Shown in pieces: positions 1-5,416 of a stretch of DNA of 5,487 nt; the stretch's first letter is position 1, and every line of letters starts with the position of its first letter. Source of the stretch: CAYNDL01 sp964396115 (GTDB lineage: Bacteria; Patescibacteriota; Andersenbacteria; UBA10190; CAIZMI01); assembly GCA_964396115.1 (NCBI GenBank), contig CAYNDL010000058.1, positions 1 to 5,487 on the forward strand, written 5' to 3'. Under the pieces are notes generated by a model. It had not been told where the DNA came from and searched no databases. It saw nothing but the letters and a program-made list of their open reading frames with translations. The position numbers and the translations under genes were made by a program.

Positions 1-655
1 GCCCTTCCACTAGCATTGGTTCAATGGCTATCACGGCACCTTCTGGCAAAGTAATACCCTGTCCATTCTTGCCATAATTGGGAACGCTCGGCTGCTCGTG
101 AATTTCGTAACCTACCCCATGACCAACAAGACTCCGAACAACGGAAAAACCGGCATTCTCCGCGACTTTTTGCACAGCTGCGCCAATATCACCAGTAGTT
201 ACGCCTGGTTTAACAATGTCTATCGCAGCCTGCAGGGACTGTTTTGTTATCGAAATCAATTTCTTTGCCAAAGGAGAAACCTTCCCCACCGGCACTGTTG
301 TGGCAGTATCAGTAAACAAACCCTGATAGAGACAGCCAATATCAAAGCCAACGATATCACCTTCCTCGAAGGGAACATCGTCAGGTATCCCATGAACAAC
401 CGCACTATTTCTGGAAATACAGAGAGTTGCGGGAAAGGCATCTGCCGGATCTCCACTGGGAGAATAATCCTTGAATGAAGGTTCCGCTCCTTGTTCTCTT
501 AACCTTTTTTCGGCATAAGCATCGAGGTCTAGACCAGTTACTCCGGGCTTCACCATGGACACAACCTCTTCCAGGACACCACGGAGAATCTTACCTCCCA
601 AGGCAAGCTTTTCAATTTCATCCGGCGATTTCAATCTCATTTCACCTTTTTTCAT
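1..655 (-). CDS. map: Methionine aminopeptidase type I (3' end truncated by window edge)
   Basis: Cytosolic metalloprotease that removes the initiator methionine from nascent proteins. About 218 codons are present and the C-terminus lies beyond position 1. All visible metal and active-site residues of the type I (M24A) family are in order: H88 in VVHGIP, D105 in GFDIG, D116 in FTDTAT, H179 in VGHGVG, H186 in YEIHEQPS and E212 in AIEPM. The last metal ligand, equivalent to E235 of E. coli, would lie outside the window. The start chosen is the ATG at 655, whose ATGA overlaps the adk stop and implies translational coupling. A second in-frame ATG at 640 follows AGGTGA closely and gives an N-terminus MRLKSPDEIEKL, which matches the family better, so the true start may be five codons later. 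No zinc-binding N-terminal extension is seen. The adk-map order is standard for the end of spc operons; infA would be expected next. Confidence 0.95.
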   Translation of the reverse strand, partial: MKKGEMRLKSPDEIEKLALGGKILRGVLEEVVSMVKPGVTGLDLDAYAEKRLREQGAEPSFKDYSPSGDPADAFPATLCISRNSAVVHGIPDDVPFEEGDIVGFDIGCLYQGLFTDTATTVPVGKVSPLAKKLISITKQSLQAAIDIVKPGVTTGDIGAAVQKVAENAGFSVVRSLVGHGVGYEIHEQPSVPNYGKNGQGITLPEGAVIAIEPMLVEG

Positions 656-1317
656 AGTTTTAACTTCTTTTTAATAATTTCATTTACACTAGCTGCTATT
701 TCTTCGACCGACTGGTCCGCGTTCACATGTTCAACAATTCCGAACTTTTCCAAATAATTCAGGGTTGGCAAAGTACGGAAGTTATATTCATCCCAACGTG
801 TCTCCATTGCTATTGGGTCATCGTCCGCCCGCTTAACCAATTCACCACCGCATTTCTCACATTTTTCCTTGTCCTCAGTTGTTGGAGTATTGCATTTTTT
901 GCAGACCACCCGGATCATCAGACGACGTCGGGCTTGCTCGAGGGAGATGTCCAGACCGACGACCAATATATTTCCAACCTTGTCCTGAAACAGCGCCTTC
1001 ATAAGCTGTTGTGCTTCAAACAGAGTCCTTGGGGAACCGTCAAAAACGACACATTTCCCTTTCCCCAATATCTCTCTTGTCTTGTTAATTACGAGTTCAG
1101 CAACAAGCGGCGCGGGGGCCAATTTTCCCGCATCAACCAGTTCCGTCACCAGCTTGGCAGTAGGAGTGTCTTCCTTGCGCATCGCACGCAAAATCGCCCC
1201 TGTTTCAATCCTTTCGAAGCCGAACGCACTTTGTGCCATCCGAGCCTGGGTGCCTTTACCAGCGCCGGGAGGACCCATAAACATTATCACTCCTCCCTGT
1301 TTTTTATTTTCTTCCAT
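652..1317 (-). CDS. adk: Adenylate kinase with zinc-type (four-Cys) lid
   Basis: Catalyses ATP + AMP = 2 ADP in the cytosol. Numbering from the ATG at 1317 gives 221 residues, the normal size of the long (lid-bearing) form. The P-loop GPPGAGKGT lies at about 15-23. An AMP-site ETGAILR segment follows at 38-44, and DGSPRT at about 93-98 replaces the usual DGFPRT. The lid carries CxxC (about 139/142) and CxxC (about 153/156), the zinc-binding pattern of Gram-positive-type kinases, followed by RADD. Start is uncertain: TTG at 1320 directly precedes ATG 1317, with AGG about 8 bases upstream of the ATG. A far stronger SD (GGAGGA, 6-base spacing) precedes an internal ATG at 1284, but that start would remove most of the first beta strand before the P-loop. 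The 3' end overlaps map by ATGA. Identification is secure; the start is moderately sure. Confidence 0.95.
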   Translation of the reverse strand: MEENKKQGGVIMFMGPPGAGKGTQARMAQSAFGFERIETGAILRAMRKEDTPTAKLVTELVDAGKLAPAPLVAELVINKTREILGKGKCVVFDGSPRTLFEAQQLMKALFQDKVGNILVVGLDISLEQARRRLMIRVVCKKCNTPTTEDKEKCEKCGGELVKRADDDPIAMETRWDEYNFRTLPTLNYLEKFGIVEHVNADQSVEEIAASVNEIIKKKLKL

Positions 1318-1330
1318 CAATACTACCTAT

Positions 1331-1336
1331 GTTATA
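1331..1336 (-). promoter_or_regulatory. Candidate -10 box for adk-map
   Basis: TATAAC on the minus strand matches the -10 consensus at five of six positions. It would place the transcript start near 1324, only a few bases before the TTG/ATG start pair of adk. No convincing -35 hexamer is visible 16-18 bases upstream (the sequence is T-rich). Because adk no longer directly follows secY, it needs a promoter in this divergent spacer, which supports the call. It remains a motif match only. Confidence 0.35.
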
Positions 1337-1382
1337 CGTAAAACTAACTAAATAAAAATGCTCTAAATTACAGGGAAAAGAG

Positions 1383-1388
1383 TATACT
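1383..1388 (+). promoter_or_regulatory. Candidate -10 box for the GH130 gene, leaderless arrangement
   Basis: TATACT matches the -10 consensus at five of six positions and ends exactly 6 bases before the GTG start at 1395. Transcription would therefore begin at or next to the start codon. No Shine-Dalgarno lies at a usable distance (AAGAG ends 12 bases upstream), which fits a leaderless message. There is no recognisable -35. The box sits in the 8-bp palindrome AGTATACT, so the same motif reads on the minus strand toward adk. Confidence 0.4.
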
Positions 1389-1394
1389 TCATTT

Positions 1395-2474
1395 GTGCCG
1401 AAAGCAACCGCAATACAAAGAAGCAAGAGAAATCCCTTGATAAAACCCGAGGATGTAAAACCTTCACAAAACAATTTTGAAGTTTTTGGGGTATCCAATG
1501 CAGGTGCTACCAAGGTAAACAACAAAACACTCTTAATTTTGCGTGTCGCGGAACGTCCGAAGAAAAAAAGTGGAGTAGTCACGGTCCCCAATATTATTTT
1601 CTCCGGCAATCAAACATCACTAAAAATCAAAAAACTTTATCAAACTGATAAAAAATATATATTTACTGACCCTAGGGTCGTCCATGAGAATACTAGGGGG
1701 AAACGTATCATTGGTTTGACCTCTATTTCCCACTTGCGGCTGGCGTGGTCAGACGACGGTGAGAATTTTGCAGTTGAAGATAAGCCGTGGGTATTTCCAT
1801 CTGTTTTAGAGGAAGCCTGGGGCTGCGAAGATCCACGTGTTACCAAAATAGAGAACGAATATTTAGTAAATTACACCGCGGTTTCTACGCACGGAATTGC
1901 TACCGCCCTAGTGAAAACAAAAGATTTTAAGTCTTTAGAGAGGTACGGAATAATCTTCTCACCACCCAATAGAGATGTTGTTATTTTCCCAGAAAAAATA
2001 AAGGGATATTACGCGGCCCTTCACCGGCCAATGCCAACAAGAGTCGGTGTTGAATCAATCTGGTTCGCGTCTTCGCCAAATTTAACCCACTGGGGAAAAC
2101 ATCGGTTTGTTATGGGACCAAGGAGAGGAACATGGGACGGAGAAAAAATCGGAGGAGGGGCACCGCCATTATTGACTAATGAGGGATGGTTGATTATTTA
2201 TCACGGGGTGGATGAAAAAAGCACCTACCGTTTGGGGGCTGCCCTCTTGGATCTCAAGGAACCTTGGAAAGTCATTGCTCGCCTTAAAAAACCCATCGTT
2301 GAACCGACAGAACAATATGAGAAAAAAGGTGTTTTCCCTAATGTTTGCTTCACTTGCGGTGTTACGGAAAAAGATAATGAAATCAGAATTTATTATGGCG
2401 GCGCCGACAGGGTTATGTGTTTGGCAACTGTAAACAAAAAAGAACTGGTTGCGGCGTTAGTAAAACAAAAATAA
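1395..2474 (+). CDS. GH130-family beta-mannoside phosphorylase/hydrolase
   Basis: A 359-residue protein with the layout of GH130 five-bladed beta-propeller enzymes, which mostly phosphorolyse beta-mannosides (mannosyl-glucose, manno-oligosaccharides, mannosyl-GlcNAc). Family marks in order: RSKRNPLIKPED (9-20); LLILRV (46-51); LRLAWSDDGENF (114-125); CEDPRV (144-149), with D146 the expected general acid; YLVNYTAVS (156-164); VIFPEKI (196-202) and ALHRP (208-212); SSPNLTHWG (226-234); KIGGGAPP (251-258); GWLIIYHG (264-271); IYYGGADRV (332-340). No signal peptide or membrane segment is seen, so it is probably cytosolic. The GTG start is the only sensible one: the upstream frame is closed at 1353 and the first internal Met is residue 213. 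Two tandem TAA stops end it. It is the only plus-strand gene, divergent from adk and convergent with the unknown gene, which is unusual inside an spc operon. The substrate, and phosphorylase versus hydrolase, cannot be assigned from sequence alone. Confidence 0.88.
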   Translation: MPKATAIQRSKRNPLIKPEDVKPSQNNFEVFGVSNAGATKVNNKTLLILRVAERPKKKSGVVTVPNIIFSGNQTSLKIKKLYQTDKKYIFTDPRVVHENTRGKRIIGLTSISHLRLAWSDDGENFAVEDKPWVFPSVLEEAWGCEDPRVTKIENEYLVNYTAVSTHGIATALVKTKDFKSLERYGIIFSPPNRDVVIFPEKIKGYYAALHRPMPTRVGVESIWFASSPNLTHWGKHRFVMGPRRGTWDGEKIGGGAPPLLTNEGWLIIYHGVDEKSTYRLGAALLDLKEPWKVIARLKKPIVEPTEQYEKKGVFPNVCFTCGVTEKDNEIRIYYGGADRVMCLATVNKKELVAALVKQK

Positions 2475-2500
2475 TAAAAACCGCCACTTTTGGGTGGCGG
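2471..2500 (-). terminator. Rho-independent terminator of the accessory minus-strand transcript
   Basis: CCGCCAC (2481-2487) pairs with GTGGCGG (2494-2500) around a 6-base loop. Read on the minus strand, the stem is followed at once by TTTTTATTATTTTTG, a good U-tract. It lies about 110 bases past the stop of the unknown gene and just behind the end of the convergent GH130 gene, so it would stop transcription before it runs antisense into GH130. On the plus strand there is no T-run after the stem, so GH130 termination here is less certain. Confidence 0.8.
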
Positions 2501-2620
2501 GGACTTTCGTCCAAGAACAAAGATTCGTACGGAAACGACTTAGAGAACGGTGTTCCAAAAGATTAGTCACCGTATCTTGGTTGTGATCTCTTGATACAAG
2601 TCGCAAAGTGATCACGAACC
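2501..2620. other. Convergent intergenic trailer with several small inverted repeats
   Basis: No gene is seen between the two convergent stop codons. Inverted pairs include GGAC/GTCC (2501-2504/2509-2512), CCAAGA/TCTTGG (2511-2516/2575-2580), ACGGTG/CACCGT (2547-2552/2568-2573), and GGTTGTGATC with GATCACGAACC (2579-2588/2610-2620, one bulge). The last pair encloses CTTG-ATA-CAAG and overlaps the stop of the unknown gene. Some pairings exclude each other. A few 6-bp pairs are expected by chance in such a span, so a structured RNA is only a possibility. Confidence 0.3.
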
Positions 2621-3397
2621 AACGTTTCTCTGGGTGAGCCGGGCCAGGATTTTTCGCAGGCGCCCAGACTTGAACCATTGAGATTGAAGAGCAGTACAGA
2701 TCTCACTCAGAAGTTCTTCAGTGCTGCCCCTGAGTTCACTGAGACCTTTCTCCTTCCTCGTGGCATCCATCTTGAATTGATCACACTGCCTCTCAACTTC
2801 TGCCATCTGCCGGTTGTGACTGTTAGCCAGCTCCTGAAGGCGGCTCAACATCTCCTCTTCAGTAACGGTTTTCTTGGCCGGCTCTCGTTCCTTCACGGCA
2901 GCCTTGACTTCCTTGGAGCCGACAGCAGTATCCCCGGCGATGAACCGGAGCAGCAGCTCGGTGTCGGGGACGTAATTATCCAACTGCCCCTTGGGGTTAT
3001 TGTGGGGACTGTTCGAATAGACCGCGCCATCGATCTTCACGGAGATCACTCCGTGCTCACCGATGGAACCGAGCCTTTTTGAATAACACTGCCAAGGTCC
3101 TGTGGTGCACACACGCGGTTCTTCGCCATCAAAGTCAACTGCGAGCAACACGTAATACCAGCTGTAGTTTGCTCGACGGTTACCAGCGATCTTTTCGTAC
3201 CCTCCAAAACCGACTGCTGCTATCCCGAACTGCCCCTTTTCTGGCGCAAGCGTCAGGCTGGAGACAAGATCGCCATTCCGGGCATCCGCCGGGAAGGTTG
3301 CCCCGAAAAAGCATAGCTTGTCATAGTCCCCTCGGGGCAGGACCGTGACAGTACCCAGCTCCTGATTGCTGCGAGCGTAAATTCCAGACCAATTCAT
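2612..3397 (-). CDS. Unrecognised 261-residue protein: beta-rich N-terminal domain plus charged helical/coiled-coil C-terminus
   Basis: I do not recognise this family. Residues about 1-155 look globular and beta-rich, with many Gly/Tyr/Trp (for example SWYYVLLAVDFDG at 79-91 and GVISVKIDGAVYSN at 116-129). Residues 160-178 are a Lys/Glu/Ala linker. Residues about 179-236 (EEEMLSRLQELANSH onward) form a charged helix with heptad-like leucines, probably coiled coil. The tail WFKSGRLRKILARLTQR is basic. There is no signal peptide or membrane span, so it is probably cytosolic. The ATG at 3397 follows GAAGAG, a weak SD, and an in-frame TGA just upstream blocks extension. Its ATGA overlaps the end of the small upstream ORF. 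Three 60-base lines counted by hand within it are 50-62% GC, richer than most of GH130, which hints at separate origin. It has its own promoter near 3553-3581 and a terminator at 2471-2500, so it looks like an independently controlled accessory unit. Confidence 0.75.
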   Translation of the reverse strand: MNWSGIYARSNQELGTVTVLPRGDYDKLCFFGATFPADARNGDLVSSLTLAPEKGQFGIAAVGFGGYEKIAGNRRANYSWYYVLLAVDFDGEEPRVCTTGPWQCYSKRLGSIGEHGVISVKIDGAVYSNSPHNNPKGQLDNYVPDTELLLRFIAGDTAVGSKEVKAAVKEREPAKKTVTEEEMLSRLQELANSHNRQMAEVERQCDQFKMDATRKEKGLSELRGSTEELLSEICTALQSQWFKSGRLRKILARLTQRNVGS

Positions 3398-3546
3398 GGC
3401 ACTCTTCTTTCAATTTGTGCAACCTTAATGGTCACAGAGAACATGGCGGCGCCGTTCATCACGAACACCTGGGCAGTAACGCACTCCTGCCTTTTGCGAG
3501 TGGTGGTCTCGTATTCCAATTTCGAGAAATTGGAACACAGAAACAA
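3394..3546 (-). CDS. Possible small ORF (up to 50 codons) coupled to the unknown gene
   Basis: An open frame on the minus strand ends in TGA that shares the ATGA overlap with the downstream gene. The full frame can start at TTG 3546, 6 bases after the TAAAGT -10 box (leaderless), giving 50 residues. A later ATG at 3459 has AGGTG 6 bases upstream and gives 21 residues, beginning MNGAAMFSVTIKV. TTG 3519 is a third choice. The segment CVTAQVFVMNGAAMFSVTIK could form a beta hairpin, and base composition turns GC-rich from about 3511 leftwards, like the downstream gene. It may be a true small protein, a translated leader that couples translation to the next gene, or a chance frame. No homologue is recognised. 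Confidence 0.38.
   Translation of the reverse strand: MFLCSNFSKLEYETTTRKRQECVTAQVFVMNGAAMFSVTIKVAQIERRVP
3514..3535. promoter_or_regulatory. Perfect 22-bp palindrome, candidate operator
   Basis: TTCCAATTTC and GAAATTGGAA are exact reverse complements, separated by GA (10+10 bp arms). The site lies about 11-32 bases downstream of the predicted start of the accessory transcript. That is a classic place for a dimeric repressor to block transcription. In RNA it could also form an 8-bp stem with a 6-base loop, but no U-run follows, so termination is unlikely. It is not the CIRCE element. The regulator is unknown and none is encoded in the window. Confidence 0.5.
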
Positions 3547-3552
3547 CCCGAT

Positions 3553-3581
3553 ACTTTACTCTTTTTTCGGTGTTTTGTCAA
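3553..3581 (-). promoter_or_regulatory. Sigma70-type promoter for the small ORF and unknown gene
   Basis: On the minus strand a perfect -35 TTGACA (3576-3581) is followed by exactly 17 bases and TAAAGT (3553-3558; four of six -10 positions, with the key T-A-...-T kept). An AT-rich stretch (TATATTATATTA) directly upstream resembles an UP element. The predicted start is near 3546. It lies about 65 bases downstream of the secY stop and gives the accessory genes transcription separate from the ribosomal operon. Confidence 0.65.
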
Positions 3582-3595
3582 TAATATAATATACC

Positions 3596-3637
3596 TAGCT
3601 TTTTTCAGCTATGTCATCAGTACCCCTTCAACAGGGG
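3596..3637 (-). terminator. Tandem hairpins after secY, possible weak terminator
   Basis: Eight or so bases after the secY stop, CCCCT/AGGGG (3633-3637 with 3623-3627) forms a 5-bp stem with a 5-base loop. It is followed by TAGCT-GAAAAA-AGCTA (3596-3611) and then an AT-rich run. Neither stem is long and the run after the second is mixed A/T, so this is not a textbook terminator. It would nevertheless suit the end of the rplO-secY transcript before the new promoter. Confidence 0.3.
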
Positions 3638-3644
3638 GAAGTCT

Positions 3645-4937
3645 TCAGCTTTCGTACTCTCTCAGTGTAAGCTGCGCGTCTACCTGCTTCATCGTCTCAA
3701 GAATGACTGAAACAACGATGAGCAGACCGGTTCCACCAATAGTTAGACTCTGCATGCCACTAAACCCTTGGGCGACCAACGGGAGAACAGCAATTACACC
3801 CAAGAACAGGGCACCAGCCAGTGTAATACGACTTGTGACGAACTTCAGATATTTGATCGTTGCCTGACCAGGACGAATGCCTGGGATGAAACCTCCTTGT
3901 TTTTGCAGGTGTTCAGCAATACGTTTCGGGTCGAAAGTTACGGCTGTATAGAAGTAGGTGAAAATGACCACCAACAGGAAGTAGAAGATTCCGTAAAAAA
4001 GACTGCTGTTAAATATTCTCACGACACTCTGAGCAATATCTGCCACCATCGCATTCCTGGATGCTGCGAAAAATTGCGCGATGACTCCCGGAAACAATAG
4101 CAATGACAAAGCAAAAATAATTGGGATCACGCCAGCTTGGTTAACGCGCAAAGGAAGATGGGTGGAAACTCCTCCCATCAACCGCCCGCCACGAACTCTT
4201 TTCGCATAACTGACGGGAATATTTCTCTGAGCTTCCGTTACAAACACGACACCCGCTGTAACAATCACCGCGATAACAGCAAAAGCAAGATAGACCGGGA
4301 TCTTGGTGGGATCATAAAGGGCGATGGCCTGTTGGAAAGACTGGGGAGCTTGCGCAATTATACCAACGAAAATTATTAACGACGCCCCGTTACCCAGCCC
4401 CTGTTCCGTGATCATCTCGCCTAACCACATCAACATGATGGAACCGGCAGTAACAGTAACAATTGTTATTACCAATTCAAACGGGGTGAAAGTAAGTGGT
4501 ATCCCAAATCCACCGCCTGCTGTTCCCCTTTGCAAAATTGTCAGGAAACCGAAGGCCTGGATTATTCCGAGCGGGACAGCCAAAAGCCTCGTGTACATTT
4601 GCAATTTCTGACGTCCGGCTTCACCTTCTTCACGTTGCAATTGTTCAAAACGAGGAATGATTACAGTTAGCAACTGCATCACAATTGACGCCGTAATATA
4701 CGGACCAACACCAAGCATGGCTAACGACAAACGAGATAAACCGCCTCCAGAGAAAATATTAATCAGGCCAACTAAATTGTTGCCTTCGAAAAAACGCCTC
4801 AAGCTTTCTGCCTCAATCCCCGGAACAGGGATATGCGACATGACGCGAAACACAACAAGAAGCCCAATGATGATAAGCATACGCTTCCTGAGGTCTGGAG
4901 CCTTGAAAAGCGTTGAGAAACGAGCAAAGGGCTGCAT
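3645..4937 (-). CDS. secY: Preprotein translocase channel subunit SecY
   Basis: Pore of the SecYEG translocon in the cytoplasmic membrane, through which secretory and membrane proteins pass with SecA or the ribosome. The 430 residues match the usual size, with about ten hydrophobic segments. Diagnostic stretches: first membrane segment at about 20-40 ending SHIPVPGI; plug-region INIFSGGGLSRLS (59-71); signature GVGPYITASIVMQL (76-89); signature WLGEMITEQGLGNG (171-184); the cytosolic loop GGFIPGIRPGQAT (348-360) with the conserved Arg that contacts SecA/ribosome; and the final segment ending ETMKQVDAQL. It lies 20 bases downstream of rplO, as in spc operons. The ATG has no Shine-Dalgarno; instead TAGAAT ends exactly 6 bases upstream. 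The downstream neighbour is not adk but the accessory unit. No damage or unusual residues seen. Confidence 0.98.
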   Translation of the reverse strand: MQPFARFSTLFKAPDLRKRMLIIIGLLVVFRVMSHIPVPGIEAESLRRFFEGNNLVGLINIFSGGGLSRLSLAMLGVGPYITASIVMQLLTVIIPRFEQLQREEGEAGRQKLQMYTRLLAVPLGIIQAFGFLTILQRGTAGGGFGIPLTFTPFELVITIVTVTAGSIMLMWLGEMITEQGLGNGASLIIFVGIIAQAPQSFQQAIALYDPTKIPVYLAFAVIAVIVTAGVVFVTEAQRNIPVSYAKRVRGGRLMGGVSTHLPLRVNQAGVIPIIFALSLLLFPGVIAQFFAASRNAMVADIAQSVVRIFNSSLFYGIFYFLLVVIFTYFYTAVTFDPKRIAEHLQKQGGFIPGIRPGQATIKYLKFVTSRITLAGALFLGVIAVLPLVAQGFSGMQSLTIGGTGLLIVVSVILETMKQVDAQLTLREYES

Positions 4938-4943
4938 GTTTTT

Positions 4944-4972
4944 ATTCTAACTTATACTTATGATCCTGTCTG
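4944..4972 (-). promoter_or_regulatory. Candidate internal promoter just before secY
   Basis: CAGACA (4967-4972, four of six -35 positions) is separated by 17 bases from TAGAAT (4944-4949, five of six -10 positions). TAGAAT ends 6 bases before the secY ATG, so a transcript from it would be leaderless. The region spans the rplO stop codon. secY lacks a Shine-Dalgarno, so either this promoter or coupling to rplO must explain its translation. Confidence 0.4.
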
Positions 4973-5416
4973 TTCAGAAGCGTTAGAAGCAATTGAACCC
5001 CCAGCTTTTTCAATCTTTTCCCTAGCGCTCTTTGAGATTGGGAGACTGATCTTGAAAGCTTTCTTGACTTCGCCATCCCCTAAAATCTTCACAGGATATT
5101 CGCCTTTTCTAATCAACCCGGAACTCACCAAGGCCTTCAAGTCGATGTTTGCACCTGCCGGAAACTTTTTTTCGAGATCACCAACATTTACTGCTTTGGC
5201 CGCCACCTTCTCTTTGCGAGAGATGCCACGAACCTTAGGCAAACGTTGGTAAATAGGTGTCTGACCACCTTCAAAGCCAGGACGGATGCGGGCACCAGCG
5301 CGCGAAGTTTGACCCTTTTGTCCGTGACCACTGGTCTTACCTTTTCCAGAAGCAATACCGCGACCAAGACGCTTAATGCGACGTTTACGTCCTACTGATA
5401 GTTGATTAAGACGCAT
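4958..5416 (-). CDS. rplO: 50S ribosomal protein L15
   Basis: Large-subunit protein that binds 23S rRNA and is important in late 50S assembly. The 152 residues are typical in length. The basic, glycine-rich N-terminus GRGIASGKGKTSGHGQKGQ (18-36) is the family hallmark. It is followed by RPGFEGGQTPIYQRLPK (45-61) and the C-terminal domain with VKILGDGE (109-116) and SKSAREKIEKAGG (128-140). The stretch before GRG is a few residues shorter than in many homologues. The ATG at 5416 has a strong AAGGAG 7 bases upstream, in clear contrast with secY. The start lies inside the end of the preceding ribosomal gene (11-base overlap), and secY follows after 20 bases, so it sits within a tightly packed operon. 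Confidence 0.97.
   Translation of the reverse strand: MRLNQLSVGRKRRIKRLGRGIASGKGKTSGHGQKGQTSRAGARIRPGFEGGQTPIYQRLPKVRGISRKEKVAAKAVNVGDLEKKFPAGANIDLKALVSSGLIRKGEYPVKILGDGEVKKAFKISLPISKSAREKIEKAGGSIASNASEQTGS

Noticed and set aside
98..478. A 126-codon plus-strand open frame opposite map
   Set aside because: The minus strand encodes methionine aminopeptidase with all metal ligands in order, so this is a shadow frame.
727..1341. A 204-codon plus-strand open frame opposite adk
   Set aside because: It is antisense to a complete adenylate kinase with all motifs; its translation is low-complexity Phe/Ser/Leu-rich and matches nothing.
2579..2620. tRNA-like or remnant tRNA in the convergent intergenic region
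   Set aside because: The GGTTCG on the minus strand recalls a T-arm, but no acceptor stem, anticodon arm or CCA context can be assembled.
2678..3348. Plus-strand open frames opposite the unknown gene, which could have been the real coding strand
   Set aside because: They are two separate shorter frames without good starts, while the minus frame is one 261-codon ORF with promoter, coupled upstream frame and terminator on the same strand.
2612..3546. GC-richer segment as a mobile element
   Set aside because: No transposase, terminal inverted repeats or target-site duplications are visible at its borders; composition alone does not support a mobile element.
3585..3590. Perfect TATAAT on the plus strand between secY and the unknown gene
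   Set aside because: There is no -35 match at 16-18 bases (only a T-run) and no gene to serve: it would run antisense into secY. It is more likely part of the AT-rich upstream element of the minus-strand promoter.
3645..3647. TGA recoding (Gly or Trp) as in some candidate phyla
   Set aside because: secY, adk and the unknown gene all end at TGA at family-appropriate or overlap-consistent positions, and no conserved position inside a gene is encoded by TGA.
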